The position numbers and the translations under genes are program-made. This document shows, piece after piece, positions 1-5,774 of a stretch of DNA of 5,774 nt. The notes under the pieces were generated by a model. That model made no database searches. It worked only from the letters and a program-made list of their open reading frames with translations, and was not told the origin of the DNA. Source of the DNA: Porticoccaceae bacterium (GTDB lineage: Bacteria; Pseudomonadota; Gammaproteobacteria; Pseudomonadales; Porticoccaceae); NCBI GenBank assembly GCA_023229065.1, contig JALNZZ010000130.1, positions 1 to 5,774 of the forward strand. Direction: 5' to 3'. How positions within the stretch are numbered: position 1 is the stretch's first letter; every line of letters begins with the position of its first letter.

Positions 1-159
1 TATCAAGGCAAAGGTGTTGAATCGACAAGAAAAAGTGTCGCCATGGCCTTGACCTTTCAGGATGAATCGCGCACCCTGAATGAGGCCGAGATAAGCGCGG
101 CCATGGAGGCCGTACTGGCGGCTCTTGTGGATAACTTCAATGCTACGCTAAGGGGGTAG
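1..159 (+). CDS. pheT: Phenylalanyl-tRNA synthetase beta subunit, C-terminal fragment
   Basis: Only the last 52 codons are present; the 5' part lies outside the window. Frame 1 is open from base 1 to the TAG at 157-159. The peptide contains KSVAMALTFQDESRTLNEAE and ends in FNATLRG. This matches the end of the ferredoxin-fold anticodon-binding (FDX-ACB) domain that closes bacterial PheT; E. coli PheT has a similar SRTLEEEEI segment and ends in FQASLRD. In the family, PheT forms the alpha2-beta2 cytoplasmic enzyme with PheS that charges tRNA-Phe; the beta chain carries the editing and anticodon-binding domains. The neighbour supports the call, because ihfA directly follows pheT in many gammaproteobacteria (pheST-ihfA). 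The last codons (AGG GGG) also form part of the ihfA ribosome binding site, so the two genes are probably translated from one mRNA. Confidence is high despite the short fragment. Confidence 0.95.
   Translation, partial: YQGKGVESTRKSVAMALTFQDESRTLNEAEISAAMEAVLAALVDNFNATLRG
150..156 (+). promoter_or_regulatory. Ribosome binding site of ihfA inside the pheT end
   Basis: The purine run AAGGGGG lies in the last codons of pheT, 7 bases before the ATG at 164. It supports that start for ihfA and suggests translational coupling between pheT and ihfA. Confidence 0.75.
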
Positions 160-163
160 TCGG

Positions 164-463
164 ATGTCAGCCTTGACTAAAGCCGATCTGGCGGAAATGC
201 TCTACGAAGAACTCGGTCTCAACAAGCGCGAAGCCAAGGAGATCGTCGAGAGCTTCTTTGAGGAGATTCGCTGCGCCCTCGAGAGCAATGAGCAGGTCAA
301 GCTGTCCGGGTTTGGTAATTTCGACCTTCGCGACAAGAGCACAAGGCCCGGACGCAACCCCAAGACTGGCGAGGAAATACCCATCACCGCCCGGCGTGTG
401 GTTACCTTCAAGCCGGGGCAGAAACTCAAGGCCAGGGTAGAAAGCTATGCTGGAACCGAGTAA
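164..463 (+). CDS. ihfA: Integration host factor subunit alpha
   Basis: This 99-residue protein has the same length as E. coli IhfA and reads as a near copy of it. IhfA pairs with IhfB to form a nucleoid protein that binds a specific sequence in the minor groove and bends DNA sharply. It assists recombination, replication initiation and sigma-54 promoters. Visible hallmarks are the N-terminal helical dimer region (residues 3-41), the stretch EQVKLSGFGNFDLRDK (43-58) and the DNA-binding beta arm RPGRNPKTGE (61-70). Pro66 in that arm corresponds to the proline that intercalates between base pairs (E. coli Pro65). The C-terminal strand/helix includes ARRVVTFKPGQKLKARVE (76-93). The FDLRDK and PITARRVVTF segments distinguish the alpha chain from HU and IhfB. 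The start at 164 is supported by AAGGGGG seven bases upstream and by the family length. The gene follows pheT by 4 bases and overlaps the merR-like gene by 17, indicating one operon. Nothing is missing or unusual. Confidence 0.98.
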   Translation: MSALTKADLAEMLYEELGLNKREAKEIVESFFEEIRCALESNEQVKLSGFGNFDLRDKSTRPGRNPKTGEEIPITARRVVTFKPGQKLKARVESYAGTE

Positions 464-803
464 CAACGAGCAGCTGCCCCCTATACCCGGGAAGCGCTAC
501 TTCACCATCGGAGAAGTCAGCGAACTCTGCGATGTAAAAACCCATGTCCTGCGTTACTGGGAACAGGAGTTCCCGATGCTCAATCCCGTCAAGCGGCGCG
601 GCAACCGCCGCTATTATCAGCGCCAGGACGTGCTGCTGATTCGCCAGATCCGCTCGTTGCTCTATGAGCAGGGATTTACCATCGGTGGGGCTCGCCAGCG
701 CCTGGGCGGCGAAGACGCCCGCGAGGAAGCGACCCAGGTGCGCCAGCTGATAGGCCAGACTATCAGTGAACTGGAAGAGATTTTGGCGGGCCTGAAGGCC
801 TGA
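447..803 (+). CDS. MerR-family transcriptional regulator, short, ihfA-linked
   Basis: This 118-residue protein is a small MerR-type DNA-binding regulator of unknown target. The winged helix-turn-helix spans about residues 18-86: YFTIGEVSELCDVKTHVLRYWEQEF (18-42) contains the recognition helix and the RYWE signature, and RRGNRRYY (50-57) is the wing. GFTIGGARQRL (76-86) is the second helical motif typical of the family. Residues 93-116 are a short helix, rich in Leu, Ile and Glu, that could form the antiparallel dimer coil seen in MerR proteins. There is no effector-binding domain and no C-terminal metal-binding cysteines; the only cysteine is Cys28, in the HTH. A ligand or metal response is therefore not evident. 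The start at 447 gives the usual MLEPS-type N-terminus of Pseudomonas homologues as I remember them, with AGGG about 9 bases upstream. It overlaps ihfA by 17 bases, so it is probably co-transcribed with pheT-ihfA. Family is certain; function is unknown. Confidence 0.93.
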   Translation: MLEPSNNEQLPPIPGKRYFTIGEVSELCDVKTHVLRYWEQEFPMLNPVKRRGNRRYYQRQDVLLIRQIRSLLYEQGFTIGGARQRLGGEDAREEATQVRQLIGQTISELEEILAGLKA

Positions 804-852
804 CCCGATTGGCCCCCTGGGCGCAACTCTGTTTGATTTACCCCTTTTTGAC

Positions 853-888
853 TTGCAAAGATCGCTGAATCCAGTATGATTGCGCCCT
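853..888 (+). promoter_or_regulatory. Promoter of tRNA-Pro, stable-RNA type
   Basis: A -35-like TTGCAA (853-858) is followed after 16 bases by a good -10 box, TATGAT (875-880). An alternative -35, TTGACT (848-853), is closer to consensus but sits 21 bases from the -10, which is too far. The bases after the -10 (TGCGCCCTC) form a GC-rich discriminator, a mark of rRNA and tRNA promoters under stringent control. Transcription would start near 887, about 29 bases before the mature tRNA. Boxes are seen in the sequence; activity and stringent control are inferred. Confidence 0.65.
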
Positions 889-915
889 CTTGAAAGGGCA
901 GCTCCATTCGAGAAT

Positions 916-992
916 CGGAACGTGGCGCAGCTTGGTAGCGCACTACACTGGGGGTGTAGGGGTCGGAGGTTCGAATCCTCTCGTTCCGACCA
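916..992 (+). tRNA. tRNA-Pro (anticodon GGG)
   Basis: This is a complete 77-base cloverleaf with encoded CCA. The acceptor stem CGGAACG (916-922) pairs with CGTTCCG (982-988), followed by discriminator A989 and CCA (990-992). The D arm contains GCGCAGCTTGGTAGCGC. The anticodon stem CTACA (943-947) pairs with TGTAG (955-959) around the loop CTGGGGG, giving anticodon GGG at 950-952, which reads the proline codon CCC. The T arm is GGAGG-TTCGAAT-CCTCT-like, with the usual TTCGAAT loop. Sequence and anticodon resemble E. coli proline tRNAs. It has its own promoter upstream and a terminator downstream, though read-through from the ihfA-merR operon is possible because no terminator is apparent between merR and the tRNA. 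I saw no duplicate of the tRNA 3' end nearby, so there is no sign that an element has integrated here within this window. Confidence 0.97.
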
Positions 993-1010
993 AATTCGCT
1001 AAACAAAATC

Positions 1011-1043
1011 AGCCGCTTACAGTAAAACTGGGCGGCTTTTTTT
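1011..1043 (+). terminator. Rho-independent terminator after tRNA-Pro
   Basis: AGCCGC (1011-1016) pairs with GCGGCT (1032-1037). An inner stem CAGT (1020-1023)/ACTG (1027-1030) surrounds an AAA loop, with a small internal asymmetry (TTA against G). The stem runs directly into a tract of seven T (1037-1043). It starts 19 bases after the tRNA CCA end and probably ends the tRNA transcript and any read-through from the ihfA operon. Confidence 0.85.
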
Positions 1044-1048
1044 GTGCC

Positions 1049-1057
1049 TGGTATTAT
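1049..1057 (+). promoter_or_regulatory. Candidate extended -10 promoter for glutamate dehydrogenase
   Basis: TGGTATTAT matches the extended -10 form TGnTATAAT with one mismatch in the hexamer. The -35 position (around 1029-1034, TGGGCG) is poor and lies in the terminator stem, as tolerated by extended -10 promoters. Transcription would start near 1063-1065 and leave a leader of about 230 bases before the gene. This is pattern matching only. Confidence 0.3.
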
Positions 1058-1070
1058 TGTTGTGCAACAA
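1057..1070. repeat. Short inverted repeat, possible operator
   Basis: TTGTTG (1057-1062) and CAACAA (1065-1070) are perfect inverted arms separated by TG. The repeat abuts the candidate -10 box and covers the predicted start point, where a repressor would block transcription. There is no T tract after it, so it is not a terminator. Six-base arms can arise by chance, so its role is uncertain. Confidence 0.35.
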
Positions 1071-1146
1071 CCCGCTGGAACTAACCGATCCGGTCAACTA
1101 TTGCTACTCCCAGTGCTGTCCTGTCAGCTGCCTCTCTGTCCTTCTC

Positions 1147-1168
1147 TTGTCATATCCGGGTGCGACAA
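1147..1168. repeat. Inverted repeat TTGTC-N12-GACAA
   Basis: TTGTC (1147-1151) and GACAA (1164-1168) are inverted arms separated by 12 bases, a two-turn spacing suited to a dimeric regulator. The minus strand reads TGTCGC here, which resembles the Pseudomonas ArgR half-site core. The remainder of that site and a second half-site are not visible. This is a weak candidate. Confidence 0.2.
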
Positions 1169-1283
1169 ATCCCTTTGAAGCATGTCTTTGCCATTGCAGC
1201 CACTGTGTAGCGTTACAGGCATGATTTGCCTTGCCAGCTTTCGGTGCTTATCTTTGCAGGGCAGAATGGTGTGAAAGGCCGAC

Positions 1284-1290
1284 AGGAGGT
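1284..1290 (+). promoter_or_regulatory. Strong Shine-Dalgarno of glutamate dehydrogenase
   Basis: AGGAGGT is a near-perfect anti-16S match. Its AGGAGG core ends 7 bases before the ATG at 1297 but only 4 before the in-frame GTG at 1294, so the ATG is the preferred start. Confidence 0.85.
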
Positions 1291-1296
1291 TTCGTG

Positions 1297-4200
1297 ATGT
1301 ACAAAGGGAAAGAGAATTTTTTTAGCTGCCTGGGCGCGGCGCTGCAGGAGCAGGTTGGAAACGAAGCCCCCCGGCTGCTGTCCTTCGCCCGTCGGGTTTT
1401 CGACCTTGCTCCGGTGGAGGAGTTGGAAGGGGAAGCTCCCGCCGATATCGCCGGCTTCGTGCGCTCCTTGTGGGAGCATCTCGCGCGGCTGCCCGGCGGT
1501 GGGCCGCGCCTGCGCTGTTTCAATCCGCGCCAGGAAGAGGACGGCTGGGAGCACCGCCACACCCAGGTATTCCTGCTCCAGCGCGATGTGCCGTTTCTAG
1601 TGGACTCGGTGCGCATGGCCTTTCACCGCATGGGTATTGGCATCCATGTCATCAAGAGCACCGTGCTGCGGGTGCGTCGCGACAGCGAAGGCCAGCTGCT
1701 TGAGGTTCTTGAACGCGACAGCACAGAAGGGCAGGCCGAGGCGCTGATCTTTCTGCGCATCGACCGCTGTTCCGAGAGCGCTCAGCTGGAAGCGATCAAT
1801 ACCGAGTTGCTGGACTTGCTCGCCAAGCTCAAGGCGGTGACGGATGACTATGAGCCGATGCTGTCACGGCTGGGCACCATTCTCGACGCTGCCAGGGCCA
1901 GCGGCGGCACCAATGGCCAGGCCGACGAATCTCTGGCCTTTTTGGAGTGGGTAAGGGATAACCACTTCACCTTTCTGGGCTATGGCTATTACACCGTCAG
2001 TACTGACGAAGACCCCCTGGTAGCTCAGACACCGCAGGACAGCCTCGGCCTGTTTCGTCTCGAGCCGCAGGAAAAGGCAGCGACGCGATTGTCCGAGCTG
2101 GCGCCGGGGTTCCGGGAGTTTTACGCCAGTGCCTCGCCGCTGATGCTGTCGCGATCGCCTCTGCGCTCCACTATTCACCGCGATTCCTACTGTGAGTATC
2201 TGATCATCGAAGCACGCGACGAGCAGGGCAGGGTGGTAGGGGAGCATCGCTTCCTGGGCCTCTACACCACCCTGGTGCACTCTCAGAGTCCCTTTACTAT
2301 CCCACTGGTGGCTGACAAGTTGCAGCGCGTGCTGGAGCGCTCGGGGCTGGCTCCCGATACCCACGATGGCAAGGCGCTGCGCAAAATTATGGAGAGCCAC
2401 CCCAGGGAAGAGCTGTTTCATGCCTCGGAACAGCAGTTGTTCGATATTCTGATCGGCATCTGGCAGATTCAGGAGCGTCGCCAGGTGCGACTGTTTCTGC
2501 GCCCTGACCCCTATGACAAGTTTGTCAGCTGTCTGCTCTATGTCCCCCGCGACAGCTACCGCACCGAGGTTCGCGAGCAGGCCGAGGCGCTGCTGCGGGA
2601 TGCCTTCGATGGGGGAGAAAGTCAGTTCACCACCTATTTCACCGACTCCCTGCTGGTGCGGATTCACCTGGTGCTGCGCATCCGCTCCGACCGCTACCGC
2701 CAGGCGGATGTGCGTCAGCTGGAGCGGGAGATTGCCGTTTTCACCCGCGACTGGCGCGACGAGCTGGAGACGGCCATCCTGGATTACTGGGGAGAAGAAC
2801 AGGGACTGCCGTTGGCCGCCGATTTTCGCGATGCGTTTCCGGTGGGCTATCGGGAACACTTCACCCCCCGGGTGGCGGTTCACGATCTGGAGCTGATACT
2901 CAGCCTCGGCGGCGAGGCGCCCATTGCCATGCGCTTTTATCAACCGCCTGGCAGCGACCACAACGTCATGCGCTTCAAGATTTTCCACTCCGGCGCCGAG
3001 CTAGTGCTCTCCAATATTGTGCCGATGCTGGAAAACCTCGGCTTTCTGGTGATTGGCGAGCATCCCTACAGCATCACTCCTCGCAGTGGGGTGACGGTTT
3101 TACTGCACGAGTTTACCCTGCGGTTTGCCCAGGATATTGCGATCGACGTGCCGGGGGTGCGGGAAAACTTTCAGGATGCCTTTGCCGCGGTGTGGCAGGG
3201 CCGGGCAGACGACGACTCCTTCAACCGCCTGGTGGTGAGTGCGCGGCTCGACTGGCAGTCGGTGGCGATATTGCGGGTCTATGCCCGCTATATGAAACAG
3301 CTCGGCGTCACTGTCAGCCAGGACTTTATCGCCGCCACCCTGGCTGCCAACCTGGAGATTACCCGCAACCTCGTCGCCTTGTTCCGCACCCGCTTTGATC
3401 CCCGGCTGGTGCCCCAGGAGGGAGCGGTGTCGGAACGCTCGCGGCGGCTGGAAGGCAAGATACTGGAGTCCCTGGATCGGGTCGAGAACCTCAACGAAGA
3501 TCAGGCCCTGCGCGCCTATCTGCAACTGATCTGCGCCACGGTACGGACCAGCTTTTTCCAGCGCGGCGGACTGGCTTGCGAGGACACGACCTGCTTTGAC
3601 CACGAAGCCAGGCCCTACGTTGCGCTCAAGTTGATGCCCCGCGGCCTGGCTATGGTGCCTGAGCCTCAGCCCGAGTACGAAATCTTTGTCTGCTCGCCGC
3701 GGATGGAAGGGGTTCACCTGCGTGCCGGCAAGGTGGCGCGAGGCGGTATCCGCTGGTCGGGGCGGCTGGAGGACTACCGCACCGAAGTACTCGGCCTGGT
3801 CAAAGCCCAGCAGGTGAAGAACGCAGTGATTGTCCCCACCGGTGCCAAGGGCGGCTTTGTGGTGAGACGCTCCCCCGTTGGCTTGTCGCGGGATGAGTGG
3901 CAGGCGGAGGGGGTGGCTTGCTATCGGATGTTTATGAGGGCACTGCTCGACATCACCGATAACGTGGTGGACGGCGAGCTGGTGCCGCCGCCGGATCTGG
4001 TGCGACTGGATGCCGACGATGCCTACCTGGTGGTGGCGGCAGACAAGGGCACTGCCAGCTTTTCCGATACCGCCAACGCCATTTCTGCCGAGTACGGACA
4101 CTGGCTGGGAGATGCCTTCGCCTCCGGTGGCAGCAATGGCTATGACCACAAGAAGATGGGCATCACCGCCCGGGGTGCCTGGGTTGCAGTACAGCGCCAC

Positions 4201-5774
4201 TTTCGCGAGCTGGGCCTCGATACCCAGCGGGAAGACTTCACCGCTGTGGGGATTGGCGACATGTCCGGCGACGTCTTTGGCAACGGCATGCTGCAGTCCC
4301 GCCATATCCGCCTGGTCGCGGCCTTCAATCACCAGGCTGTTTTTCTTGATCCCAACCCCGATGCGGAAACCTCCTTTGCCGAACGCCAGCGCTTGTTTGC
4401 CCTGCCGCGCTCGGGCTGGGAAGACTACAACCCCGAGCTGATATCCCCAGGCGGCGGTGTCTATTCCCGCTCACTCAAATCCATCGCCCTGTCTGCTGAG
4501 GTGAAAGCGCGCTTTGGCATAGAGGAGGATCACCTCACTCCGTCCCAGCTGATTCACCGCCTGCTGCAGGCAGAGGTGGATTTGATCTGGAACGGCGGCA
4601 TTGGCACCTATGTGAAAGGCAGCAACCAGAGCCATATGGCAGTTGGTGACAAGGCCAACGACGAGCTGCGGGTCGATGGCCGCGAGCTGCGCTGCCGGGT
4701 GTTTGGCGAAGGCGGCAACCTGGGCATGACCCAGGCGGGGCGCGTGGAGTACGCCCTCAACGGCGGTGCCTGCAATACTGACTTTATCGACAACATGGGT
4801 GGTGTGGCCTGCTCCGACCTGGAGGTCAACATCAAGATCCTCCTCAACCAGCTGGTGCGCGCCGAAGACCTCACTGCCAAACAGCGCAACGAGCTGCTGG
4901 TGGAGATGACCGATGAGGTGGCCGCCCTGGTGCTGGGCCAGAGCGAGCGCCAGACCCTGGGGATTTCCCTGGCCCGCTACCGCTGCGAGCAGAACCTGGC
5001 GGAGTTCTGGAACTGCATCAGCGACTGGGAAGACGCCGGCATCATCAATCGCAAGCTGGATGGCCTGCCCGATGATGAAACACTCACCGAGCGCCAGAAG
5101 AACGGGCACCGCCTCACCCGACCGGAATTGGCGGTGCTGGTTTCCCACAGTAAAAGCTTGATCAAGAGCCAGCTGTTGGCCTCCGAGGTGCTGGCGGACG
5201 ACTATTTGTCCAAGGCCTTGCTGCGGGCGTTTCCAGTGGTGATGGGCGAGCGTTACCGGGAAGCCATCGACAGCCATCCGCTGCGCAACGAGATCCTCGC
5301 CAACCAGTTGGCAAATGAGTTGGTGGACCGCATGGGGCTGAGCTTTACCCATCGCATGATGCAGTCCACTGGTGCCGATGCCGCCCAGGTGGCGCGGGCC
5401 TATGTCATCGTGCGCGATGTACTGAAGATCGAAGAGGTGTGGAGGGAGATCAACAGCCTTGACATCGTCGGCACCAAACAGCTTGAGCTGCTGGCGCGGC
5501 TGATGCGTCTCGGTCGTCGCGCCACTCGCTGGATCATTCGCAATCGCCGTACCTGCACCAATACGCGGGCCGAGATAGAACGGCTGGAACCTCTGCTGGC
5601 AGCCATGCTGGATGCCGGTATGTCCTACGACGACAGCGCGGAGGGAGCGTCGGCTGTTTCGGGTTATCTGGAGCTGGGTCTCAGCCCCTACGCAGCGATG
5701 TTGGTGGATTCAGCCAATGACCTGTTCTATGCCTTTGGCATGGCAGATGTCGCTATACGCAGCCGTCTGTCCAT
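1297..5774 (+). CDS. gdhB: NAD-specific glutamate dehydrogenase, large (about 180 kDa) class, 3'-truncated by window
   Basis: One uninterrupted frame of 1492 codons runs off the window end. Homologues such as P. aeruginosa GdhB are about 1620 residues, so about 120-130 C-terminal residues lie outside. It catalyses NAD-dependent oxidative deamination of glutamate to 2-oxoglutarate and ammonium in the cytoplasm, mainly for amino-acid catabolism. The long N-terminal part holds ACT-like regulatory segments: QRDVPFLVDSV (95-105), RRQVRLFLRPDPYDKFVSCL (394-413) and MRFKIFHSGAELVLSNIVPM (558-577). The catalytic core includes RGGIRWSGRLEDYRTEVLG (815-833), VKAQQVKNAVIVPTGAKGGF (835-854), AADKGTASFSDTAN (914-927), the Rossmann-type GIGDMSGDVFGNGM (985-998) and FGEGGNLGMTQ (1136-1146). 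Lys851, in GAKGGF, is the likely counterpart of the catalytic lysine of small dehydrogenases. ATG 1297 is chosen from the AGGAGG spacing; GTG 1294 would add one residue. In Pseudomonas the enzyme is activated by arginine and the gene responds to arginine; no convincing site is visible here. It is monocistronic as far as seen. Confidence 0.97.
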   Translation, partial: MYKGKENFFSCLGAALQEQVGNEAPRLLSFARRVFDLAPVEELEGEAPADIAGFVRSLWEHLARLPGGGPRLRCFNPRQEEDGWEHRHTQVFLLQRDVPFLVDSVRMAFHRMGIGIHVIKSTVLRVRRDSEGQLLEVLERDSTEGQAEALIFLRIDRCSESAQLEAINTELLDLLAKLKAVTDDYEPMLSRLGTILDAARASGGTNGQADESLAFLEWVRDNHFTFLGYGYYTVSTDEDPLVAQTPQDSLGLFRLEPQEKAATRLSELAPGFREFYASASPLMLSRSPLRSTIHRDSYCEYLIIEARDEQGRVVGEHRFLGLYTTLVHSQSPFTIPLVADKLQRVLERSGLAPDTHDGKALRKIMESHPREELFHASEQQLFDILIGIWQIQERRQVRLFLRPDPYDKFVSCLLYVPRDSYRTEVREQAEALLRDAFDGGESQFTTYFTDSLLVRIHLVLRIRSDRYRQADVRQLEREIAVFTRDWRDELETAILDYWGEEQGLPLAADFRDAFPVGYREHFTPRVAVHDLELILSLGGEAPIAMRFYQPPGSDHNVMRFKIFHSGAELVLSNIVPMLENLGFLVIGEHPYSITPRSGVTVLLHEFTLRFAQDIAIDVPGVRENFQDAFAAVWQGRADDDSFNRLVVSARLDWQSVAILRVYARYMKQLGVTVSQDFIAATLAANLEITRNLVALFRTRFDPRLVPQEGAVSERSRRLEGKILESLDRVENLNEDQALRAYLQLICATVRTSFFQRGGLACEDTTCFDHEARPYVALKLMPRGLAMVPEPQPEYEIFVCSPRMEGVHLRAGKVARGGIRWSGRLEDYRTEVLGLVKAQQVKNAVIVPTGAKGGFVVRRSPVGLSRDEWQAEGVACYRMFMRALLDITDNVVDGELVPPPDLVRLDADDAYLVVAADKGTASFSDTANAISAEYGHWLGDAFASGGSNGYDHKKMGITARGAWVAVQRHFRELGLDTQREDFTAVGIGDMSGDVFGNGMLQSRHIRLVAAFNHQAVFLDPNPDAETSFAERQRLFALPRSGWEDYNPELISPGGGVYSRSLKSIALSAEVKARFGIEEDHLTPSQLIHRLLQAEVDLIWNGGIGTYVKGSNQSHMAVGDKANDELRVDGRELRCRVFGEGGNLGMTQAGRVEYALNGGACNTDFIDNMGGVACSDLEVNIKILLNQLVRAEDLTAKQRNELLVEMTDEVAALVLGQSERQTLGISLARYRCEQNLAEFWNCISDWEDAGIINRKLDGLPDDETLTERQKNGHRLTRPELAVLVSHSKSLIKSQLLASEVLADDYLSKALLRAFPVVMGERYREAIDSHPLRNEILANQLANELVDRMGLSFTHRMMQSTGADAAQVARAYVIVRDVLKIEEVWREINSLDIVGTKQLELLARLMRLGRRATRWIIRNRRTCTNTRAEIERLEPLLAAMLDAGMSYDDSAEGASAVSGYLELGLSPYAAMLVDSANDLFYAFGMADVAIRSRLS

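Larger units (their letters stand above)
1044..1296 (+). other. Non-coding leader region upstream of the glutamate dehydrogenase gene
   Basis: No credible gene lies here. A 60-codon frame (1042-1224) is cysteine- and leucine-rich with no recognisable family and no ribosome binding site, and it starts inside the terminator tail. The stretch is less GC-rich than its surroundings and contains a pyrimidine-rich patch (about 1114-1151) with CTGTC at 1116, 1121 and 1136. It must hold the promoter and control sites of the large downstream gene. The best candidates are listed separately: an extended -10 at 1049-1057 and inverted repeats at 1057-1070 and 1147-1168. Confidence 0.6.

Noticed and set aside
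789..822. GC hairpins at the merR end (GGCC-TGAA-GGCC and GCCC-CCT-GGGC)
   Set aside because: The stems are only 4 base pairs and no T tract follows, so they are not intrinsic terminators.
916..992. tRNA-Pro as an attachment site for an integrated element
   Set aside because: No copy of the tRNA 3' end, integrase gene or composition change is visible downstream; a housekeeping enzyme gene follows.
662..1006. Minus-strand frame of 114 codons across merR end and tRNA
   Set aside because: It runs antisense through merR and the tRNA. The NERIRTSDPYTPSVVRYQAAP segment is the well-known spurious peptide made by translating the back of a tRNA gene.
890..1084. Plus-strand frame of 64 codons over the tRNA
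   Set aside because: It overlaps the complete tRNA and the terminator; the GGVGVGGSNPLVPTK-like peptide is a common tRNA translation artefact.
1183..1198. Sigma-54-like element TGTCTT-N5-TTGCA upstream of the dehydrogenase
   Set aside because: The -12 half is good, but the -24 half lacks the essential GG (TGT instead of TGG). Similar near-misses at 1049 and 1243 fail in the GC or in spacing.
1864..2988. Minus-strand open frame of 374 codons
   Set aside because: It lies wholly antisense to the conserved dehydrogenase frame. Such frames are expected opposite GC3-rich genes; the predicted peptide is low-complexity (Gln, Ala, Gly, Val rich) and has no recognisable domain.
3100..4332. Minus-strand open frame of 410 codons
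   Set aside because: It is an antisense shadow covering the catalytic core of the dehydrogenase. Its His/Gly/Ala/Val-rich peptide resembles no family I know.
4471..5352. Minus-strand open frame of 293 codons
   Set aside because: It is again antisense to conserved dehydrogenase sequence, including GEGGNLGMTQ; the Gln/Ala/Val-rich composition is typical of a shadow frame.

Overview
The window looks like ordinary chromosomal DNA of a GC-rich gammaproteobacterium, of the Pseudomonas or marine Cellvibrionales type. Three things suggest this. The gene order pheT-ihfA-merR-tRNA-Pro is, from memory, the one found in Pseudomonas. The IhfA and MerR proteins read very close to those relatives. The last gene encodes the very large NAD-dependent glutamate dehydrogenase typical of pseudomonads and other proteobacteria. 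Genus cannot be fixed by reading alone.

Positions 1-803 hold a tight operon end, all on the plus strand: the last 52 codons of pheT (phenylalanyl-tRNA synthetase beta chain), ihfA (integration host factor alpha) after a 4-base gap, and a short MerR-family regulator that overlaps the end of ihfA by 17 bases. Positions 804-915 carry a stable-RNA-type promoter, followed by tRNA-Pro(GGG) at 916-992 and a rho-independent terminator at 1011-1043.

Positions 1044-1296 are a non-coding leader with a candidate extended -10 promoter, two short inverted repeats and a strong ribosome binding site. From 1297 to the end of the window runs one open frame of 1492 codons with no internal stop. It is the NAD-specific glutamate dehydrogenase of the roughly 180 kDa class, cut off by the window edge about 120-130 residues before its usual end. 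It converts glutamate to 2-oxoglutarate and ammonium and has no obvious functional tie to the upstream operon.

I saw no mobile element, CRISPR array, phage gene or defence system. The long minus-strand frames opposite the dehydrogenase are antisense shadows of a GC3-rich gene. The less-explored parts are the ihfA-linked MerR protein and the promoter/leader region in front of the dehydrogenase gene.
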